Positions 51,139 through 61,138 of a stretch of 64,000 nt of DNA are shown here, piece after piece. The stretch's first letter is position 1. Every line of letters starts with the position of its first letter. Source of the DNA: Alishewanella aestuarii B11. GTDB lineage: Bacteria > Pseudomonadota > Gammaproteobacteria > Enterobacterales > Alteromonadaceae. Both the position numbers and the translations under genes were made by a program. The notes below the pieces were generated by a model. That model saw only the letters and a program-made list of their open reading frames with translations, had not been told where the DNA came from and did no database searches. The DNA is taken from NCBI RefSeq assembly GCF_000280055.1, contig NZ_ALAB01000027.1, positions 310,001 to 374,000 on the forward strand, written 5' to 3'.

Positions 51139-51546
51139 TTAAATCAGCAGAAGGTTTTTACGTAAGTAAAGCGGTGGGCCATGCTGTGGTGGCGGTTGTG
51201 TCCAGTAGGGCTTGCTCTTGTCGCCATCAGGCAACAATGCGGATTGGTATGCTGATTGCCAGCTGACCAGGATGGCGCAACTGGCCAGTTGCAGCGGATC
51301 ACTGCCTGCGGCCAGTTGTTCACAGCCGCTGCAAGGTGCTTCCGCCAGCACCAGCTGAGTATCGGTAACAGTAAGCTGCGCCAGCTTACTATGACAAAGT
51401 GACAGATGTTCGCTATGCGACGCTGTTGAGGGCGGTTCTACCGCCTGTGCCATATTCTGACAAAACAGCAAACACCAGGACAAGGCAAGGCTAACCATCA
51501 TCGGGATGGCCCAGATTTTTTGCCGTTGTACAAAAGTGCTGAGCAT
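51139..51546 (-). CDS. Small exported Cys-rich protein of the metal cluster
   Basis: A 135-residue protein with an N-terminal membrane or signal segment (about 13-36). It carries a HSEHLSLCHSK stretch and an APCSGCEQL pair of cysteines. The pattern is like DUF2946-type proteins that occur beside copper genes, though I am not certain of the family. It lies upstream of and in line with the CusBA genes, and is probably cotranscribed. A periplasmic copper-binding role is inferred from Cys/His content and context only. Confidence 0.55.
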   Translation of the reverse strand: MLSTFVQRQKIWAIPMMVSLALSWCLLFCQNMAQAVEPPSTASHSEHLSLCHSKLAQLTVTDTQLVLAEAPCSGCEQLAAGSDPLQLASCAILVSWQSAYQSALLPDGDKSKPYWTQPPPQHGPPLYLRKNLLLI

Positions 51547-51738
51547 CTGCAGTTACCAGAGTTGAGATGCGCTTAATTTACGCTTTCGTCTTGTAATTGT
51601 CAAAATTACTAAGGCAAGTAGATCAAAACACAGGCCAGATTAAGTGGCAGAATGCAGCCGATACCACAGGGCAGAATATTTGCCTGCAGAGGAAAAGTTC
51701 GCTAAAGTTTACGCAGAATTTAATGCTTAGGTGCCCTA

Positions 51739-52146
51739 ATGCGCTGTACCGCTCTGCTGATGATTGCTGCCTTGCTGCTGAAAAGTGTGACTGGTTTTGC
51801 TATGGCTGGTTGTCATCTCGGGCACCAGCCTGCAGAGTCAGCCAGCAAGCAGGTTGATAGCCATGCCCAGGCCAGTGATAACAGCTCAGCTCAGTTAGCC
51901 AGTGCAGAACCTTTAAACAGCACAGTGGAATTACCTCGTCAAGCCGATGTATCTCAGCCTGAGGCCGCCGCCAAAGCGACGACTCCCGTCTGTAGTCTGT
52001 GCGCAAGTTGCTGTGTCACCGCTACGCTGACTTTCGAGCAGAGTTCGCCTCAAGCTACCCAGGTAACGGATCCCATCCCTAGCCTAGATTTTATTGATTT
52101 AAGCGTTTTGTTAAACCGCGCCACCCAACCTCCCAAAACCTGCTGA
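51739..52146 (+). CDS. Exported Cys/His protein, DUF2946-like
   Basis: A 135-residue protein. The signal peptide is MRCTALLMIAALLLKSVTGFAMAG. Then comes CHLGHQPAES, a low-complexity Ser/Gln/Ala stretch, then VCSLCASCCVTATL near residue 105 and a final Cys. Four clustered cysteines and early Cys/His suggest a periplasmic metal-binding protein. AGGTG is upstream of ATG 51739. It heads the rightward copC-copD set and is divergent from the small protein at 51139. Confidence 0.6.
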   Translation: MRCTALLMIAALLLKSVTGFAMAGCHLGHQPAESASKQVDSHAQASDNSSAQLASAEPLNSTVELPRQADVSQPEAAAKATTPVCSLCASCCVTATLTFEQSSPQATQVTDPIPSLDFIDLSVLLNRATQPPKTC

Positions 52147-52249
52147 TAGATTTGGTTTTAAACCCAGTTTAGCAAGGCTGTCTTGGTCCAAACCAGGGCA
52201 TGCTGTTGTACCCCATACAAAACCAATTAAATTTTTGAAGGAAATGATG

Positions 52250-52696
52250 ATGAAAACTTTAGCTAGCCTGATGGCAGCCCTGATCTTCTTTGCCCTGCAA
52301 TGCACTGCAGCTTTAGCTCATACCCCACTAATGTTCTCTATTCCGGCAAAGGACGCCGTGCTCACAACATCCCCTAAAGTGGTGATGCTACACTTTGGTG
52401 ATCCGGTGCGGATGTTATCGCTGGAGCTTAGCCTGGATTATAACGCCATTGAATTTGGCTTTCGCCGCAATACCGAAGCCACCGATCATATTGAGTTTAC
52501 ACTGCCGGCACTGAAGGCTGGCAGCTACCAGTTTGCCTGGGCTGCCATAGGCGCTGACGGCCACAGGGTCAGCGGTGTCATTGACTTTAGTATTGATCCA
52601 AACGCAACAGAATCCTCCCCTGGCAAGCAACCTGAAGCGGATGAGCACCAGCACCATCACGCGAGACTGCTGACATTGCAGTCACAGGGCATTTAA
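52250..52696 (+). CDS. copC: CopC, periplasmic copper-binding protein
   Basis: A 148-residue protein. The signal peptide ends ALA before HTPLMFSIPAKDAVL, which places the copper-binding His at the mature N-terminus as in CopC. DGHRVSGVIDFSI (about 106-118) carries the second His. The C-terminus adds a DEHQHHH patch. AAGGA lies 7 bases upstream of ATG 52250; two ATGs directly before it are possible starts. It delivers copper to CopD, encoded next. Confidence 0.85.
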   Translation: MKTLASLMAALIFFALQCTAALAHTPLMFSIPAKDAVLTTSPKVVMLHFGDPVRMLSLELSLDYNAIEFGFRRNTEATDHIEFTLPALKAGSYQFAWAAIGADGHRVSGVIDFSIDPNATESSPGKQPEADEHQHHHARLLTLQSQGI

Positions 52697-52698
52697 TC

Positions 52699-53556
52699 AT
52701 GTACTGGGAGCAAGGGGCTGCCGCAAGCCGGATCTTACTTTATCTGTGCACGGCCATCACACTGGGGCTGATGCTCTGCAACTGGCTGGCACAGCGGCAC
52801 CGGCTTAGCGCACCGCTAAGCCGGCCTGGTCAGGCGCTGGTGTTTGGCCTGGGTGCTTTTAGCGTGCTAAGCAGCTTTCTGCTGCAGGTAGGAACTATGG
52901 CCATGGCGGGCATGGGAGGCATGTTTGATTGGGAACTGATGCAATTTCTGTGGCCGGACGCCGCAGGAAAAACGCTGTGTCTTCAATTGCCGGCCTTTGG
53001 CTTGCTGTTGCTTAGCCTGTTGCTTCTAAAGGTTAAATACCTGCCAATTCTGCTGCAAAGTCTGGCATTGCTATTACTGATGTTCGGTTTCTTGCAAGGC
53101 GGACACCTGCTGCGCTTTGGCCTGCCAGGGCAGTTGCTGCTGCTAACTCATCTGTTGGCTGTTGGCTTTTGGGTAGGCTCCCTGCCACTGCTGTGGCGGC
53201 TTTGCCGCCATAGTCCAACCGCAAGGCTGCATGCGTTACTGCACCAGTTTGGTCAGATCATGATCGGGGTTTTGCTGCTAATACTGCTGAGCGGCGTCAG
53301 CATGACGTGGCTGCTGTTATCCGCGCCAGAGCATCTTTGGAGCACTAGCTATGGCCAACTGCTGCTTGCTAAAATACTGCTAGTTATTGGCTTGCTGAGT
53401 TTAGGAGCCTTGAATAAACTCAGGCTGGTACCCGCACTGCAACAACATTCAGATCCAAGGCGGTTGCAAATGGCTATCGTCGCAGAAATGCTGCTCGCCA
53501 CGGCTATTTTTGTCATCACCGCAGTGGTGACAGTGATCGTGGGCTGGTCCGGTTAG
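52699..53556 (+). CDS. copD: CopD, copper import membrane protein
   Basis: A 285-residue protein with eight helices. The CopD domain appears as LLTHLLAVGFWVGSLPLLW, IMIGVLLLILLSGVSMTW and YGQLLLAKILLVIGLLSLGALNKLRLVPAL. A Met-rich loop (MAMAGMGGMFDWELM, about 76-90) could bind copper. It starts 2 bases after copC, so they are one operon. Together they are thought to bring copper across the inner membrane. Confidence 0.85.
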   Translation: MYWEQGAAASRILLYLCTAITLGLMLCNWLAQRHRLSAPLSRPGQALVFGLGAFSVLSSFLLQVGTMAMAGMGGMFDWELMQFLWPDAAGKTLCLQLPAFGLLLLSLLLLKVKYLPILLQSLALLLLMFGFLQGGHLLRFGLPGQLLLLTHLLAVGFWVGSLPLLWRLCRHSPTARLHALLHQFGQIMIGVLLLILLSGVSMTWLLLSAPEHLWSTSYGQLLLAKILLVIGLLSLGALNKLRLVPALQQHSDPRRLQMAIVAEMLLATAIFVITAVVTVIVGWSG

Positions 53557-53565
53557 GAGGCTAAG

Positions 53566-53763
53566 ATGAGTACTGAAATGCTGCTGACACATCTGGTGCT
53601 GGGCCTTTATAGCCTGGCACTGACCGCGGGGATCTATGTCCACCATCAGTTAAAAACTCAGGGCCATGCTATGCAGCATCTGGCCCTGGTGTTGCTATTA
53701 CTGATTGAGGCGGCAGGTTTAGTCTGTATCTTTTACCACCTGTTAAAACCGCTATTGCGATAA
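53566..53763 (+). CDS. Small two-helix membrane protein after copD
   Basis: A 65-residue protein with two hydrophobic segments (about 6-26 and 38-60), a HHQLKTQGH loop between them and GGAGG upstream of ATG 53566. Not recognised. Position 9 bases after copD and shared strand suggest the same operon. It converges on copA. Confidence 0.65.
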   Translation: MSTEMLLTHLVLGLYSLALTAGIYVHHQLKTQGHAMQHLALVLLLLIEAAGLVCIFYHLLKPLLR

Positions 53764-53783
53764 CGCTGGAAAAGCCATAGCCG

Positions 53784-56255
53784 CTACCGAAAGCGCTGCA
53801 GCCGCAAGGCATTACTCAGCACAAAGATACTGCTTAATGCCATAGCGCCTGCCGCCAGTCCCGGTGCCAGCAAGGTGCCGGTAAACGGGTACAGCACACC
53901 GGCTGCCACTGGGATCAGCAGCACATTGTAGGCAAAGGCCCAAAACAGGTTTTGCCGGATATTGCGCATCACAGCGGCACTTAACTGCAGTGCCTGCGAT
54001 ACGCTTCCTACATCACTGCGCTGCAACACCACATCGGCCGCTTCTATCGCCACATCGGTGCCGGTACCAATGGCGATGCCGACATCGGCGGCGGCCAGCG
54101 CCGGCGCGTCGTTAATACCATCACCAACAAAGGCCACCTTGCCATACTGCTGCTTTAGCTGCTCCACTAATTGTTGCTTACCCTCGGGTAATACCCCCGC
54201 CCGCACCTCGCTAATCCCTAGCTGTTTTGCCACTGCCTTTGCCGTTACCAGCTGATCACCGGTCACCATCACCACCGTTAAGCCGGCATGCTGCAAAGCT
54301 TGCACCGCCGCCTGACTTTCCGGTCGCAGCTGATCGGCCAGCGCTATCATCGCCAGCAACCGCTCAGTATCCGCTAAGAAAATTACCGTTTTGCCAGCCG
54401 CCGTTAACTGCTGCAGCTGCTGTTGTTGGCTGGCATTCGGTAGTTCCGCTGCCGGGAACTGTGCCGGCAGCTGCTCAGCCAGCAGCCGCAGATTCCCCAG
54501 ATAATAACGTTTACCGTCAACCAAAGCTGTAACGCCCTGACCATTAATGGCCTGAAACTCCGTCGTTGCCGCAAAGGGTAACTGCTGCGCCTGAGCGGCC
54601 GCGACCAGCGCCTGCGCCAGCGGATGCTCGGCAAACTGCTCTAAGGCGGCCACGATAGCTAACACCTGCTGTGCGGTTAAATCGGCCGTCGCAACGATAT
54701 CAGTCAGCGCCAGCTTACCCTGGGTCAGGGTACCGGTTTTATCAAAGGCCACCAGCCTGACTTGCTGCAATTGCTGCAAGGCCGCGCCCTGGCGAAACAG
54801 TACCCCCAACTCAGCCGCGCGGCCGGTACCGACCATAATCGACACCGGTGTGGCTAACCCCATGGCACAGGGGCAGGCAATAATCAGCACGGCCACCGCA
54901 TTCACCAGGGCCTGCGTTAAGGCCTGCTCACCGCCCAGCCATAACCAGAGCAGCGCCGTTAGTAGCGCGATCAGCAGTACCACCGGCACAAATACCGCGG
55001 TAACCTTATCGACCAGCGCCTGAATGGGCAGCCGGCTACTCTGTGCCTGCTGCACCAGGCGGACAATTTGTGCCAGCACCGTCTGCTCGCCAACGGCCTT
55101 AGCTTCACAGAGCAGCGCACCAGCAGTACCATTAAGCGTACCGCCGGTGACCACAGTGCCCGCCTGCTTTGCCACCGGCTGCGGCTCGCCGGTGAGCATC
55201 GACTCATCGACCCAGGATTCACCGCTGATCACCCGTGCATCAGCAGCAATCCGCTCACCCGGACGCACTAAAAACTGCATGCCGACCTTGAGGTCCGCCA
55301 GCGGCAGATCCTGATAGCTGTCATTCACCCGCACTCTGACCTGACTGACTTTTAAGCCCAGTAACTTGCGGATAGCAGCACCGGTGCGGCCCCGGGCCCG
55401 CCCTTCCAGATAACGCCCAAGCAGGATAAGGGTAATAATCACCGCTGCCGATTCAAAATACAGATGGCGACTCACCTGGGGGATCAGCTCAGGGGCGAAG
55501 GTCACCAGCGTCGAAAAACTCCAGGCCGCAAGGGTACCCAATGCCACTAAAGAATTCATATCCGGACTGCGGCGCCACAAGTTTGGTAAACCAATGCGGA
55601 AAAAATCCCGCCCCGGCCAGGCCAGCAGCAAAGTGGTCAGCGTAAATTGCAATAAGGCGGAGTGCTCTGGCAGTAATACCCGCTGTAACAGCGCGGCAAA
55701 AGCCGGTAGCAGATGCCCACCCATCTCCAGCACAAACACCGGCAGTGTTAAGGCCAGCGCCAGCCAAAACTGACGCTTTAAGCGACGTTGAGCCGCCTGT
55801 TGCTCCTGTTCGGGATCGGCGTGCTGCTCATCCACGACCTTAGCCTGATAGCCCAGACGTTGCACCGTTGCCAGTAACTCGCTGGTCTGTGCCAACCCAC
55901 TGATGCGGCTAAGTTGTAGCTGACTATTGACCAGTTGCACCTGCGCCGATAATACGCCGGGGATCTGCCGTAAGGCCTGCTCAATTTTGCTGACACAGGA
56001 CGCGCAATGCATACCGCTGATACTAAACAGTAAAGCTTCGGTGCGGGTCGGATAACCAGCCTGCTCCAACGCACTCACAACCTGGGGCAGTACTGTCGCG
56101 GCCTCCAGGCTTAACTCGGCGTTGCCACTGGCCAGATTAACATTGGCTTGCTGCACGCCTGGTACAGCACTAAGTGCCGTTGTCGCGCGGCGCACACAGC
56201 CGGCACAGGTCAGTTTGGTAACAGGTATCAGCACCTTCAGGTTCGCTGCAGACAT
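53784..56255 (-). CDS. copA: CopA, Cu(I)-exporting P1B-type ATPase
   Basis: An 823-residue pump. Two N-terminal metal-binding domains carry LTCAGC (Cys17, Cys20) and MHCASC (about 80-85). The TGE phosphatase motif is in MLTGEP, the CPC membrane motif in [13 protein letters not shown], the phosphorylated Asp in DKTGTLTQG, and the hinge in [11 protein letters not shown]. The last helices contain [15 protein letters not shown] and [15 protein letters not shown], the residues that select Cu(I). ATG 56255 is preferred because the frame's earlier ATG at 56297 lies inside the promoter -10. A MerR-type promoter precedes it. Confidence 0.93.
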   Translation of the reverse strand: MSAANLKVLIPVTKLTCAGCVRRATTALSAVPGVQQANVNLASGNAELSLEAATVLPQVVSALEQAGYPTRTEALLFSISGMHCASCVSKIEQALRQIPGVLSAQVQLVNSQLQLSRISGLAQTSELLATVQRLGYQAKVVDEQHADPEQEQQAAQRRLKRQFWLALALTLPVFVLEMGGHLLPAFAALLQRVLLPEHSALLQFTLTTLLLAWPGRDFFRIGLPNLWRRSPDMNSLVALGTLAAWSFSTLVTFAPELIPQVSRHLYFESAAVIITLILLGRYLEGRARGRTGAAIRKLLGLKVSQVRVRVNDSYQDLPLADLKVGMQFLVRPGERIAADARVISGESWVDESMLTGEPQPVAKQAGTVVTGGTLNGTAGALLCEAKAVGEQTVLAQIVRLVQQAQSSRLPIQALVDKVTAVFVPVVLLIALLTALLWLWLGGEQALTQALVNAVAVLIIACPCAMGLATPVSIMVGTGRAAELGVLFRQGAALQQLQQVRLVAFDKTGTLTQGKLALTDIVATADLTAQQVLAIVAALEQFAEHPLAQALVAAAQAQQLPFAATTEFQAINGQGVTALVDGKRYYLGNLRLLAEQLPAQFPAAELPNASQQQQLQQLTAAGKTVIFLADTERLLAMIALADQLRPESQAAVQALQHAGLTVVMVTGDQLVTAKAVAKQLGISEVRAGVLPEGKQQLVEQLKQQYGKVAFVGDGINDAPALAAADVGIAIGTGTDVAIEAADVVLQRSDVGSVSQALQLSAAVMRNIRQNLFWAFAYNVLLIPVAAGVLYPFTGTLLAPGLAAGAMALSSIFVLSNALRLQRFR

Positions 56256-56288
56256 GGCAAGTACTCCATCAGATAGTTCAGCCAGTGT

Positions 56289-56319
56289 ATTGTGCAATCT
56301 GGAGTAACTCCAGAGTCAA
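56289..56319 (-). promoter_or_regulatory. MerR-type promoter of copA
   Basis: Read leftward: TTGACT (56314-56319), a 19-base spacer containing the dyad CTGGAGT-ACTCCAG, then CACAAT (56289-56294). The over-long 19-base spacer with a dyad in it is the hallmark of promoters untwisted by MerR-family activators. Confidence 0.85.
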
Positions 56320-56345
56320 GCAGTATTAACACGCTTTTTTCGGAC

Positions 56346-56376
56346 TTGACTCTGGAGCTGACTCCAGACTTATACT
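56346..56376 (+). promoter_or_regulatory. MerR-type promoter of the regulator gene
   Basis: TTGACT (56346-56351), a 19-base spacer with CTGGAG-CTG-ACTCCAG, then TATACT (56371-56376). The same dyad as the copA promoter, facing the other way, so the regulator controls both genes. Confidence 0.85.
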
Positions 56377-56442
56377 TAAACTGTCGGGCGGTAGTGATAG
56401 ACCGCCTTCGCAGCAATAATTTTAGCAACTCAGGTATCCGGT

Positions 56443-56850
56443 ATGAAAATTGGCGCACTGGCTCAGCAATTTGACGTCACGGTAGATACGATTCGTTTTT
56501 ACGAAAAACAGGGCTTACTGGCAACAGCTCCACGCTCTGGCGCCGGCTATCGCCAGTACAGCACGAGCGATGTGCAACGCTTAAGTTTTATTCTGCGTGC
56601 TAAGGCTATTGGCTTTAGCTTACAGCAGATCCGCGAGCTGCTGGCCATTGAAGATAACAAAAGTGCCTGGGTCTGTGCTGATGTTAAAGACAAGGTCGCG
56701 TTAAAAATTCAGGAAATAGAGCAACAGCGTGCCGAGCTGCAACGGCTGCAACAGGCACTGCAGCAATTACACAATGCCTGTTGTGGTGGCACAGTCAGCG
56801 CCAACGCGTGCTCTATTCTGGCTGCGTTGGCTCAGGCTGAGCCGGTGTAG
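56443..56850 (+). CDS. MerR-family metal-responsive regulator (ZntR/CadR-like effector end)
   Basis: A 135-residue MerR protein. The HTH is MKIGALAQQFDVTVDTIRFYEKQGLL with the wing RSGAGYRQYSTSDVQRLSFI. Helix alpha-4 follows, then the dimer helix (about 80-110). The metal loop is CCGGTVSANACSIL, which matches the ZntR/CadR spacing (Cys-Cys, eight residues, Cys) with Cys at about 78 in VCADVK, and not the CueR spacing. The gene is divergent from a Cu-type ATPase with matching operators. Its true metal is therefore open: Cu(I), Zn, Cd or Pb. Confidence 0.85.
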   Translation: MKIGALAQQFDVTVDTIRFYEKQGLLATAPRSGAGYRQYSTSDVQRLSFILRAKAIGFSLQQIRELLAIEDNKSAWVCADVKDKVALKIQEIEQQRAELQRLQQALQQLHNACCGGTVSANACSILAALAQAEPV

Positions 56851-58408
56851 CTTGTGCATTATCCGCTGGCAGCGCCGGGATAAACCCCGGCCGCCGATAT
56901 GCAGCCAGCTGCTGCTCTAGCAAGGCGGCGATGCGGATTAACTCCGGCTCTGACCAGGGTAAACCGACCAGGCTAATGCCGAGCGGCAACACCCCGCTAT
57001 AGCCGCCGGGTAAGGTAATAGACGGATAACCGGCTACCGCAGCTGCCGTCGAGGTGCCAAAATTAAACTGATCACCGTTGACATGATCAATAGGCCAGGC
57101 CGGACCATAGGAGGGCAAAATAATCGCCGAGAAACCCTGCTGCAGATACTGGTTAAGTGCGGCCTCAGCCAGAGCGCGGCTTTGTGCCAGCGCTGCAATA
57201 TAGTCGGCTTCAGCAGCAACCAGATCGATCGCCGCCGCCTGCTCCAGATATTCCTGACCAAAAAACGCCAGCGCCCGCTCGCCCTGCGCGCGGTTAAACG
57301 CAACAAGCTTTTGCAGCGTATTGACCTGCTCTGGCACCTGATAGTCAGTTAGCCACTGCTGCAGATCGCGGGCATATTCGTACAGCAATACGCTAAACTC
57401 GGCCTGATATAACTCCGGGGGTAACTGCCATTCCGCCGTTTCCACCACCTCAAAACCGGCCGCCGCTAATGCCCGAGCGGTATTATCCAGCATCGATACC
57501 ACAGCAGGCTCGCGCTCGTCGTAAGCGCGCACCAGCAGGACCTTGCCGGCATTCGCCGGCTGCAGTGCCGCTGCTGTCAGCGAAGCCGGAATGGCTTCAC
57601 GGGCGGCGGGCGTCAGCATGGCTTCCAATAACAAGGCTGCATCATAGATCCGGCGTGCCATAGGGCCGGCAATATCCTGGGTGCTGGCGATCGGAATAAT
57701 ACCCTCGCCGGACACAGCCCCCCGGGTGGGTTTAATACCGACGATACCATTAATGGCAGACGGGCAAATAATAGAACCATCCGTTTCAGTACCTACTGCC
57801 AACAACCCAAAATCCGCTGCAATAGCCGCCCCGGCACCGGAGCTGGAACCACAGGGCGTATGGCTGAGCAGATGCGGATTACGGGTTTGCCCACCCAGGG
57901 CGGACCAACCACTGGCCGAGTTTTCACCGCGAAAATTCGCCCATTCTGATAAATTGGTTTTTGCCAGAATCACAGCACCGGCCTCACGTAACTGCCGCAC
58001 CAATTCTGCATCCTGCGAGGTTAAATGCCCTTGTAATGCAAGGGCACCCGCAGTGGTAGACAATTGATCAGCGGTAGCGATATTGGCTTTTAACAGCACC
58101 GGCAACCCATGCAGCGCCGAACGGATTTGACCAGCTGCCCGCTCTTTATCTAATTGCTGCGCCTGCGCCAGGGCGTCCGGGTTAATATCGGTAATGGCAT
58201 GTAGTTGATAGCCTTGCTGATTATGCTCGGCTATCCGTGCCAGATAAAACTGCACTAACTGTTCGCTGCTGATCTCATTACTGGCTAATGCCTGCTGCGC
58301 CGACCGGGCGTCCAGCCACTGCAGATCGCGCCCTGGTTCGACATCCGGTAACGGCGCCGGCCGACAGCCCAGTAATAACAGTGTTAAACCTAATCCCAGT
58401 AAACGCAT
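56813..58408 (-). CDS. Amidase-signature lipoprotein
   Basis: A 531-residue amidase. LLLLGC near the start is a lipobox, so the mature protein is anchored by Cys15. The Ser-Ser-Lys triad is visible: Lys in PVLLKANIAT (about 103-112), and the serines in CGSSSGAGAAIAADFGLLAVGTETDGSIICPS (about 185-215). It hydrolyses amides in the envelope; substrate unknown. Its 3' end overlaps the end of the MerR gene by 38 bases, tail to tail. Confidence 0.88.
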   Translation of the reverse strand: MRLLGLGLTLLLLGCRPAPLPDVEPGRDLQWLDARSAQQALASNEISSEQLVQFYLARIAEHNQQGYQLHAITDINPDALAQAQQLDKERAAGQIRSALHGLPVLLKANIATADQLSTTAGALALQGHLTSQDAELVRQLREAGAVILAKTNLSEWANFRGENSASGWSALGGQTRNPHLLSHTPCGSSSGAGAAIAADFGLLAVGTETDGSIICPSAINGIVGIKPTRGAVSGEGIIPIASTQDIAGPMARRIYDAALLLEAMLTPAAREAIPASLTAAALQPANAGKVLLVRAYDEREPAVVSMLDNTARALAAAGFEVVETAEWQLPPELYQAEFSVLLYEYARDLQQWLTDYQVPEQVNTLQKLVAFNRAQGERALAFFGQEYLEQAAAIDLVAAEADYIAALAQSRALAEAALNQYLQQGFSAIILPSYGPAWPIDHVNGDQFNFGTSTAAAVAGYPSITLPGGYSGVLPLGISLVGLPWSEPELIRIAALLEQQLAAYRRPGFIPALPADNAQATPAQPEPTQPE

Positions 58409-58613
58409 ACAGCCTCATTTTCTGTTATGGCAATGGCTTTAGCTTACTGCCAGGCGCGCCCGATTGCAGGGCCTTTTACCGCAGCCCCCTGCTGCTGGTC
58501 GCAACGGAGCAATGGAACTTCTAAAGCATTGTCTGACCAAAGTGATGAAAGCTAAGGCATTATCCTCTAAACTATATTACTAAGCCCGCCTGCAAACCAA
58601 TAAGGATCGGTTA

Positions 58614-60311
58614 ATGAAAAAATTACTCTGGTTAATTCCGGTGAGTCTGCTCACCTTGCTGCTGGTGGCCTATTTGCTGGCCAACAGTATTATTAAAAGC
58701 ATCTTAATCAGTGAGCTGGAGCAGATCACCGGCGCCGAAGTGAATGTCGACAGTGTATCGCTGCGCCTGTTACCGGTATCGTTGCAGCTTGATGGCGTAC
58801 AGCTTACCGATCCGGCAAAGCCAGATTTTAATAGCATCAGCTTTGCCAAAGCCTATGCCCGAGTCGACCCCTGGCCGGCCTTAAAAGGTTACTATATCGT
58901 TGAAGAGCTGGAAGTACTGGAGCTGGCATACGGCAGTCAAAGAGCCCGGCCCGGCAAGGTATACCGGGTACCGCCGGCCAATGATAATGCGCTGGATTTA
59001 GCCTCTTTACTGCAAGTCGAGATCCCGACCGCTGATGCCATTCTGGCCAGAGCCAATCTACAGACGCTGCAGCAGGGCGAACAGTTACAACAGCTGGCCG
59101 CGCAGCAGCGCCAAAAAATGACCACCTTGCGCCAGCAACTGCCAACACCGGACCAGCTGGCTGAGTTTCAAAGCAGCATTAAGGCGCTAACCGACAGCCG
59201 TATCAGCGACGCGGCAGATCTGGCCGCCAAAACCCAGCAATTAACCAGCCTGCAGCAACAATTACGCACTGAACGCGACAAGCTGCGCGAGTTGCAACAA
59301 AGTCTGACCGAAAGCCGCGATACCCTGAGTGCAGCCGTTAAAGCAGTACGCACTGCTGCCGAGCAGGACTGGCAACAGCTGCAGCAACTGGCGAATATTC
59401 AGCAAGGCGGCCTGGCCCCGATTTTCCAGATCCTGCTGGGCGATGTCTGGGCGCGTGAAATCCAGAAACTGGAAGCACTCTATCAATTGGCCAAACCCTA
59501 TTTGCAGCAGGACGGCGAACCGGCCCCGGCAAAACCGCTGGATCCGAATCAGCCCTTTCCGGATTTCTGGGTTAAAGAAGCGCGCATTCAGGTGTTACTG
59601 GCTGGCACCGAGAGCCTGCTAACCATGCAGGACATTACTACCCAACATCAACTAATCAATAACGTGGCAACCCGCTTTAAACTGAATGTCGCGGGCCTGC
59701 CCAGACTGGATAAGCTGCAACTTAATGGCGATTTTGCCATTCTGGAGCAGATGATCACTAACCTAAGCTGGCAGCTCGAAGGCATGGCCCTGGAAAATCT
59801 GACATTGGGCCGCGAGCAAAATGCGCTGACACTGCTGGCGGGCTTATTTAGTGCCAATGGCTCACTGAAACTGACCGATGATCAGCTAAAACAGCAGGCC
59901 AAAGTGCTGTTAAAAAATGCCCGCTTTGACCAAACCGGTAACCGCTATCTGGACCAGCTCGTCACTTTACTGAACCGCCAGGGACAGATCCCGCTGGATG
60001 TGCTGGCAGAAGGCTTGATCTCCAATCCGCAAGTGACAATCCGCTCCTCACTGGATCGGATGTTGGGCGATGCGCTGCTGGGCGAAGCCAAACAAAAAAT
60101 CGCGCAGCTACAAACCCAGCTGCGTACCGAATTGGATAACCGCCTGGCGCAGCAACTGGGGCCACAACAAGAGTGGCTAAACCTGTTACAGCAACAAGAA
60201 ACCGATAGCAAGGCCATGGAAGCCAAACTGGAAGAACTGCTAAATGCCAAAATAGGTAATCTGCAGGATCAGTTGCGTAACCGGCTGCTTGATCGGCTGG
60301 GCGGCGGTTAA
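58614..60311 (+). CDS. TIGR03545-family envelope protein
   Basis: A 565-residue protein. An N-terminal membrane anchor (MKKLLWLIPVSLLTLLLVAYLLANSII) is followed by an AsmA-like region (ITGAEVNVDSVSLRLLPVSLQLDGVQLTDP). The centre (about 145-300) is Gln/Leu-rich coiled coil, then a mixed region, then a C-terminal Gln-rich helix. This fits TIGR03545, an uncharacterised family. It is probably periplasmic. The low-complexity Q content gives many CAG/CAA codons. It stands alone. Confidence 0.75.
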   Translation: MKKLLWLIPVSLLTLLLVAYLLANSIIKSILISELEQITGAEVNVDSVSLRLLPVSLQLDGVQLTDPAKPDFNSISFAKAYARVDPWPALKGYYIVEELEVLELAYGSQRARPGKVYRVPPANDNALDLASLLQVEIPTADAILARANLQTLQQGEQLQQLAAQQRQKMTTLRQQLPTPDQLAEFQSSIKALTDSRISDAADLAAKTQQLTSLQQQLRTERDKLRELQQSLTESRDTLSAAVKAVRTAAEQDWQQLQQLANIQQGGLAPIFQILLGDVWAREIQKLEALYQLAKPYLQQDGEPAPAKPLDPNQPFPDFWVKEARIQVLLAGTESLLTMQDITTQHQLINNVATRFKLNVAGLPRLDKLQLNGDFAILEQMITNLSWQLEGMALENLTLGREQNALTLLAGLFSANGSLKLTDDQLKQQAKVLLKNARFDQTGNRYLDQLVTLLNRQGQIPLDVLAEGLISNPQVTIRSSLDRMLGDALLGEAKQKIAQLQTQLRTELDNRLAQQLGPQQEWLNLLQQQETDSKAMEAKLEELLNAKIGNLQDQLRNRLLDRLGGG

Positions 60312-60484
60312 CGACACTCAGCTAGGATGCCGGTATCACCGGATACCGGCAGGCCCAGATCTCTAATCGCCTTCATCCCGGATTTCCGCCGGTTATCCTG
60401 CCGTCAAACCCTTTATCATAAAATCACCCAAGCGTACAAAATGCGGCATTATCCTGTAAGCTGGAATAACACGGAGGACATGCG

Positions 60485-61138
60485 ATGAAAAAAATTTTAC
60501 TAAGCAGCAGCTTGTTACTGGCCAGCTTTGGTAGCCTGGCTGATGATTACAGCGGTCACTGGCGCGGTGTACTTGAGCTGGCTCCCGGCGTTGGTATCGT
60601 GCTGGGGGTGACACTGACAGCAGAAGATAGCGGCTACCAACTTTCACTGTTAAGCCCAAATCAAAGCCTGGAAGCTATTCCGCCCAGCAGCATGACGCTG
60701 GAGGGCACGCACCTGAAATTTGCCGCTGATTCATTACGTGCCAGCTTTGATGGCCGCTTTGCCGGCGAAACCCTGGAGGGGGTCTTTACCCAGGGCCGAG
60801 CAATGCCCATTACGCTCACCCGGCTTAGTAAAACTGATCTGCAGCGTTTGGAACATGAGCAGCAGTGGGCGGGCGATCTGGCACTGAGTAATAACGCCAG
60901 CTTACCCTTGGTGTTGAATGTCGCCGTGATTGCCGGCGGTTATCATGTGACCCTGGATAGCCCGAAACAACAGAGTTATGGGATTCCTGTCGACCAGTTT
61001 AGCGTCAGCGATAGCCAGCTTAATTTCAGCGCTAAAATGATCAGCGCCAGCTATCAGGGGCAATGGCAACAAGACCAGTGGCAGGGTACCTTTGTTCAGG
61101 GCCGGGCCATGCCGCTTAATTTAAAAAAAAAGCCCTGA
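60485..61138 (+). CDS. Secreted two-repeat protein ending at a -1 frameshift site
   Basis: A 217-residue protein with a signal peptide (MKKILLSSSLLLASFGSLA). Two related repeats follow: YSGHWRGVLEL...FTQGRAMPITL (about 22-115) and WAGDLAL...FVQGRAMPLNL (about 127-214). The reading frame ends CCC-TGA just after TTA-AAA-AAA-AAG. That contains A-AAA-AAG, the dnaX-type slippery heptamer. A -1 shift there enters the serine hydrolase frame at 61132. GGAGGAC precedes ATG 60485. The repeat may be a small beta domain; function unknown. Confidence 0.75.
   Translation: MKKILLSSSLLLASFGSLADDYSGHWRGVLELAPGVGIVLGVTLTAEDSGYQLSLLSPNQSLEAIPPSSMTLEGTHLKFAADSLRASFDGRFAGETLEGVFTQGRAMPITLTRLSKTDLQRLEHEQQWAGDLALSNNASLPLVLNVAVIAGGYHVTLDSPKQQSYGIPVDQFSVSDSQLNFSAKMISASYQGQWQQDQWQGTFVQGRAMPLNLKKKP
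61123..61137 (+). promoter_or_regulatory. Candidate -1 frameshift (slippery) site
   Basis: A run of nine A followed by GCCCTG. In the zero frame it reads TTA AAA AAA AAG CCC TGA. The -1 product continues as ALTPTEPLTLQQLPGWL into the hydrolase. Transcriptional slippage on nine A is an equal possibility, as is a base-count error. Confidence 0.5.

Noticed and set aside
51597-51857. Frame upstream of and overlapping the Cys/His protein
   Set aside because: No ribosome site, no recognisable protein; it runs in another frame over the start of the gene at 51739.
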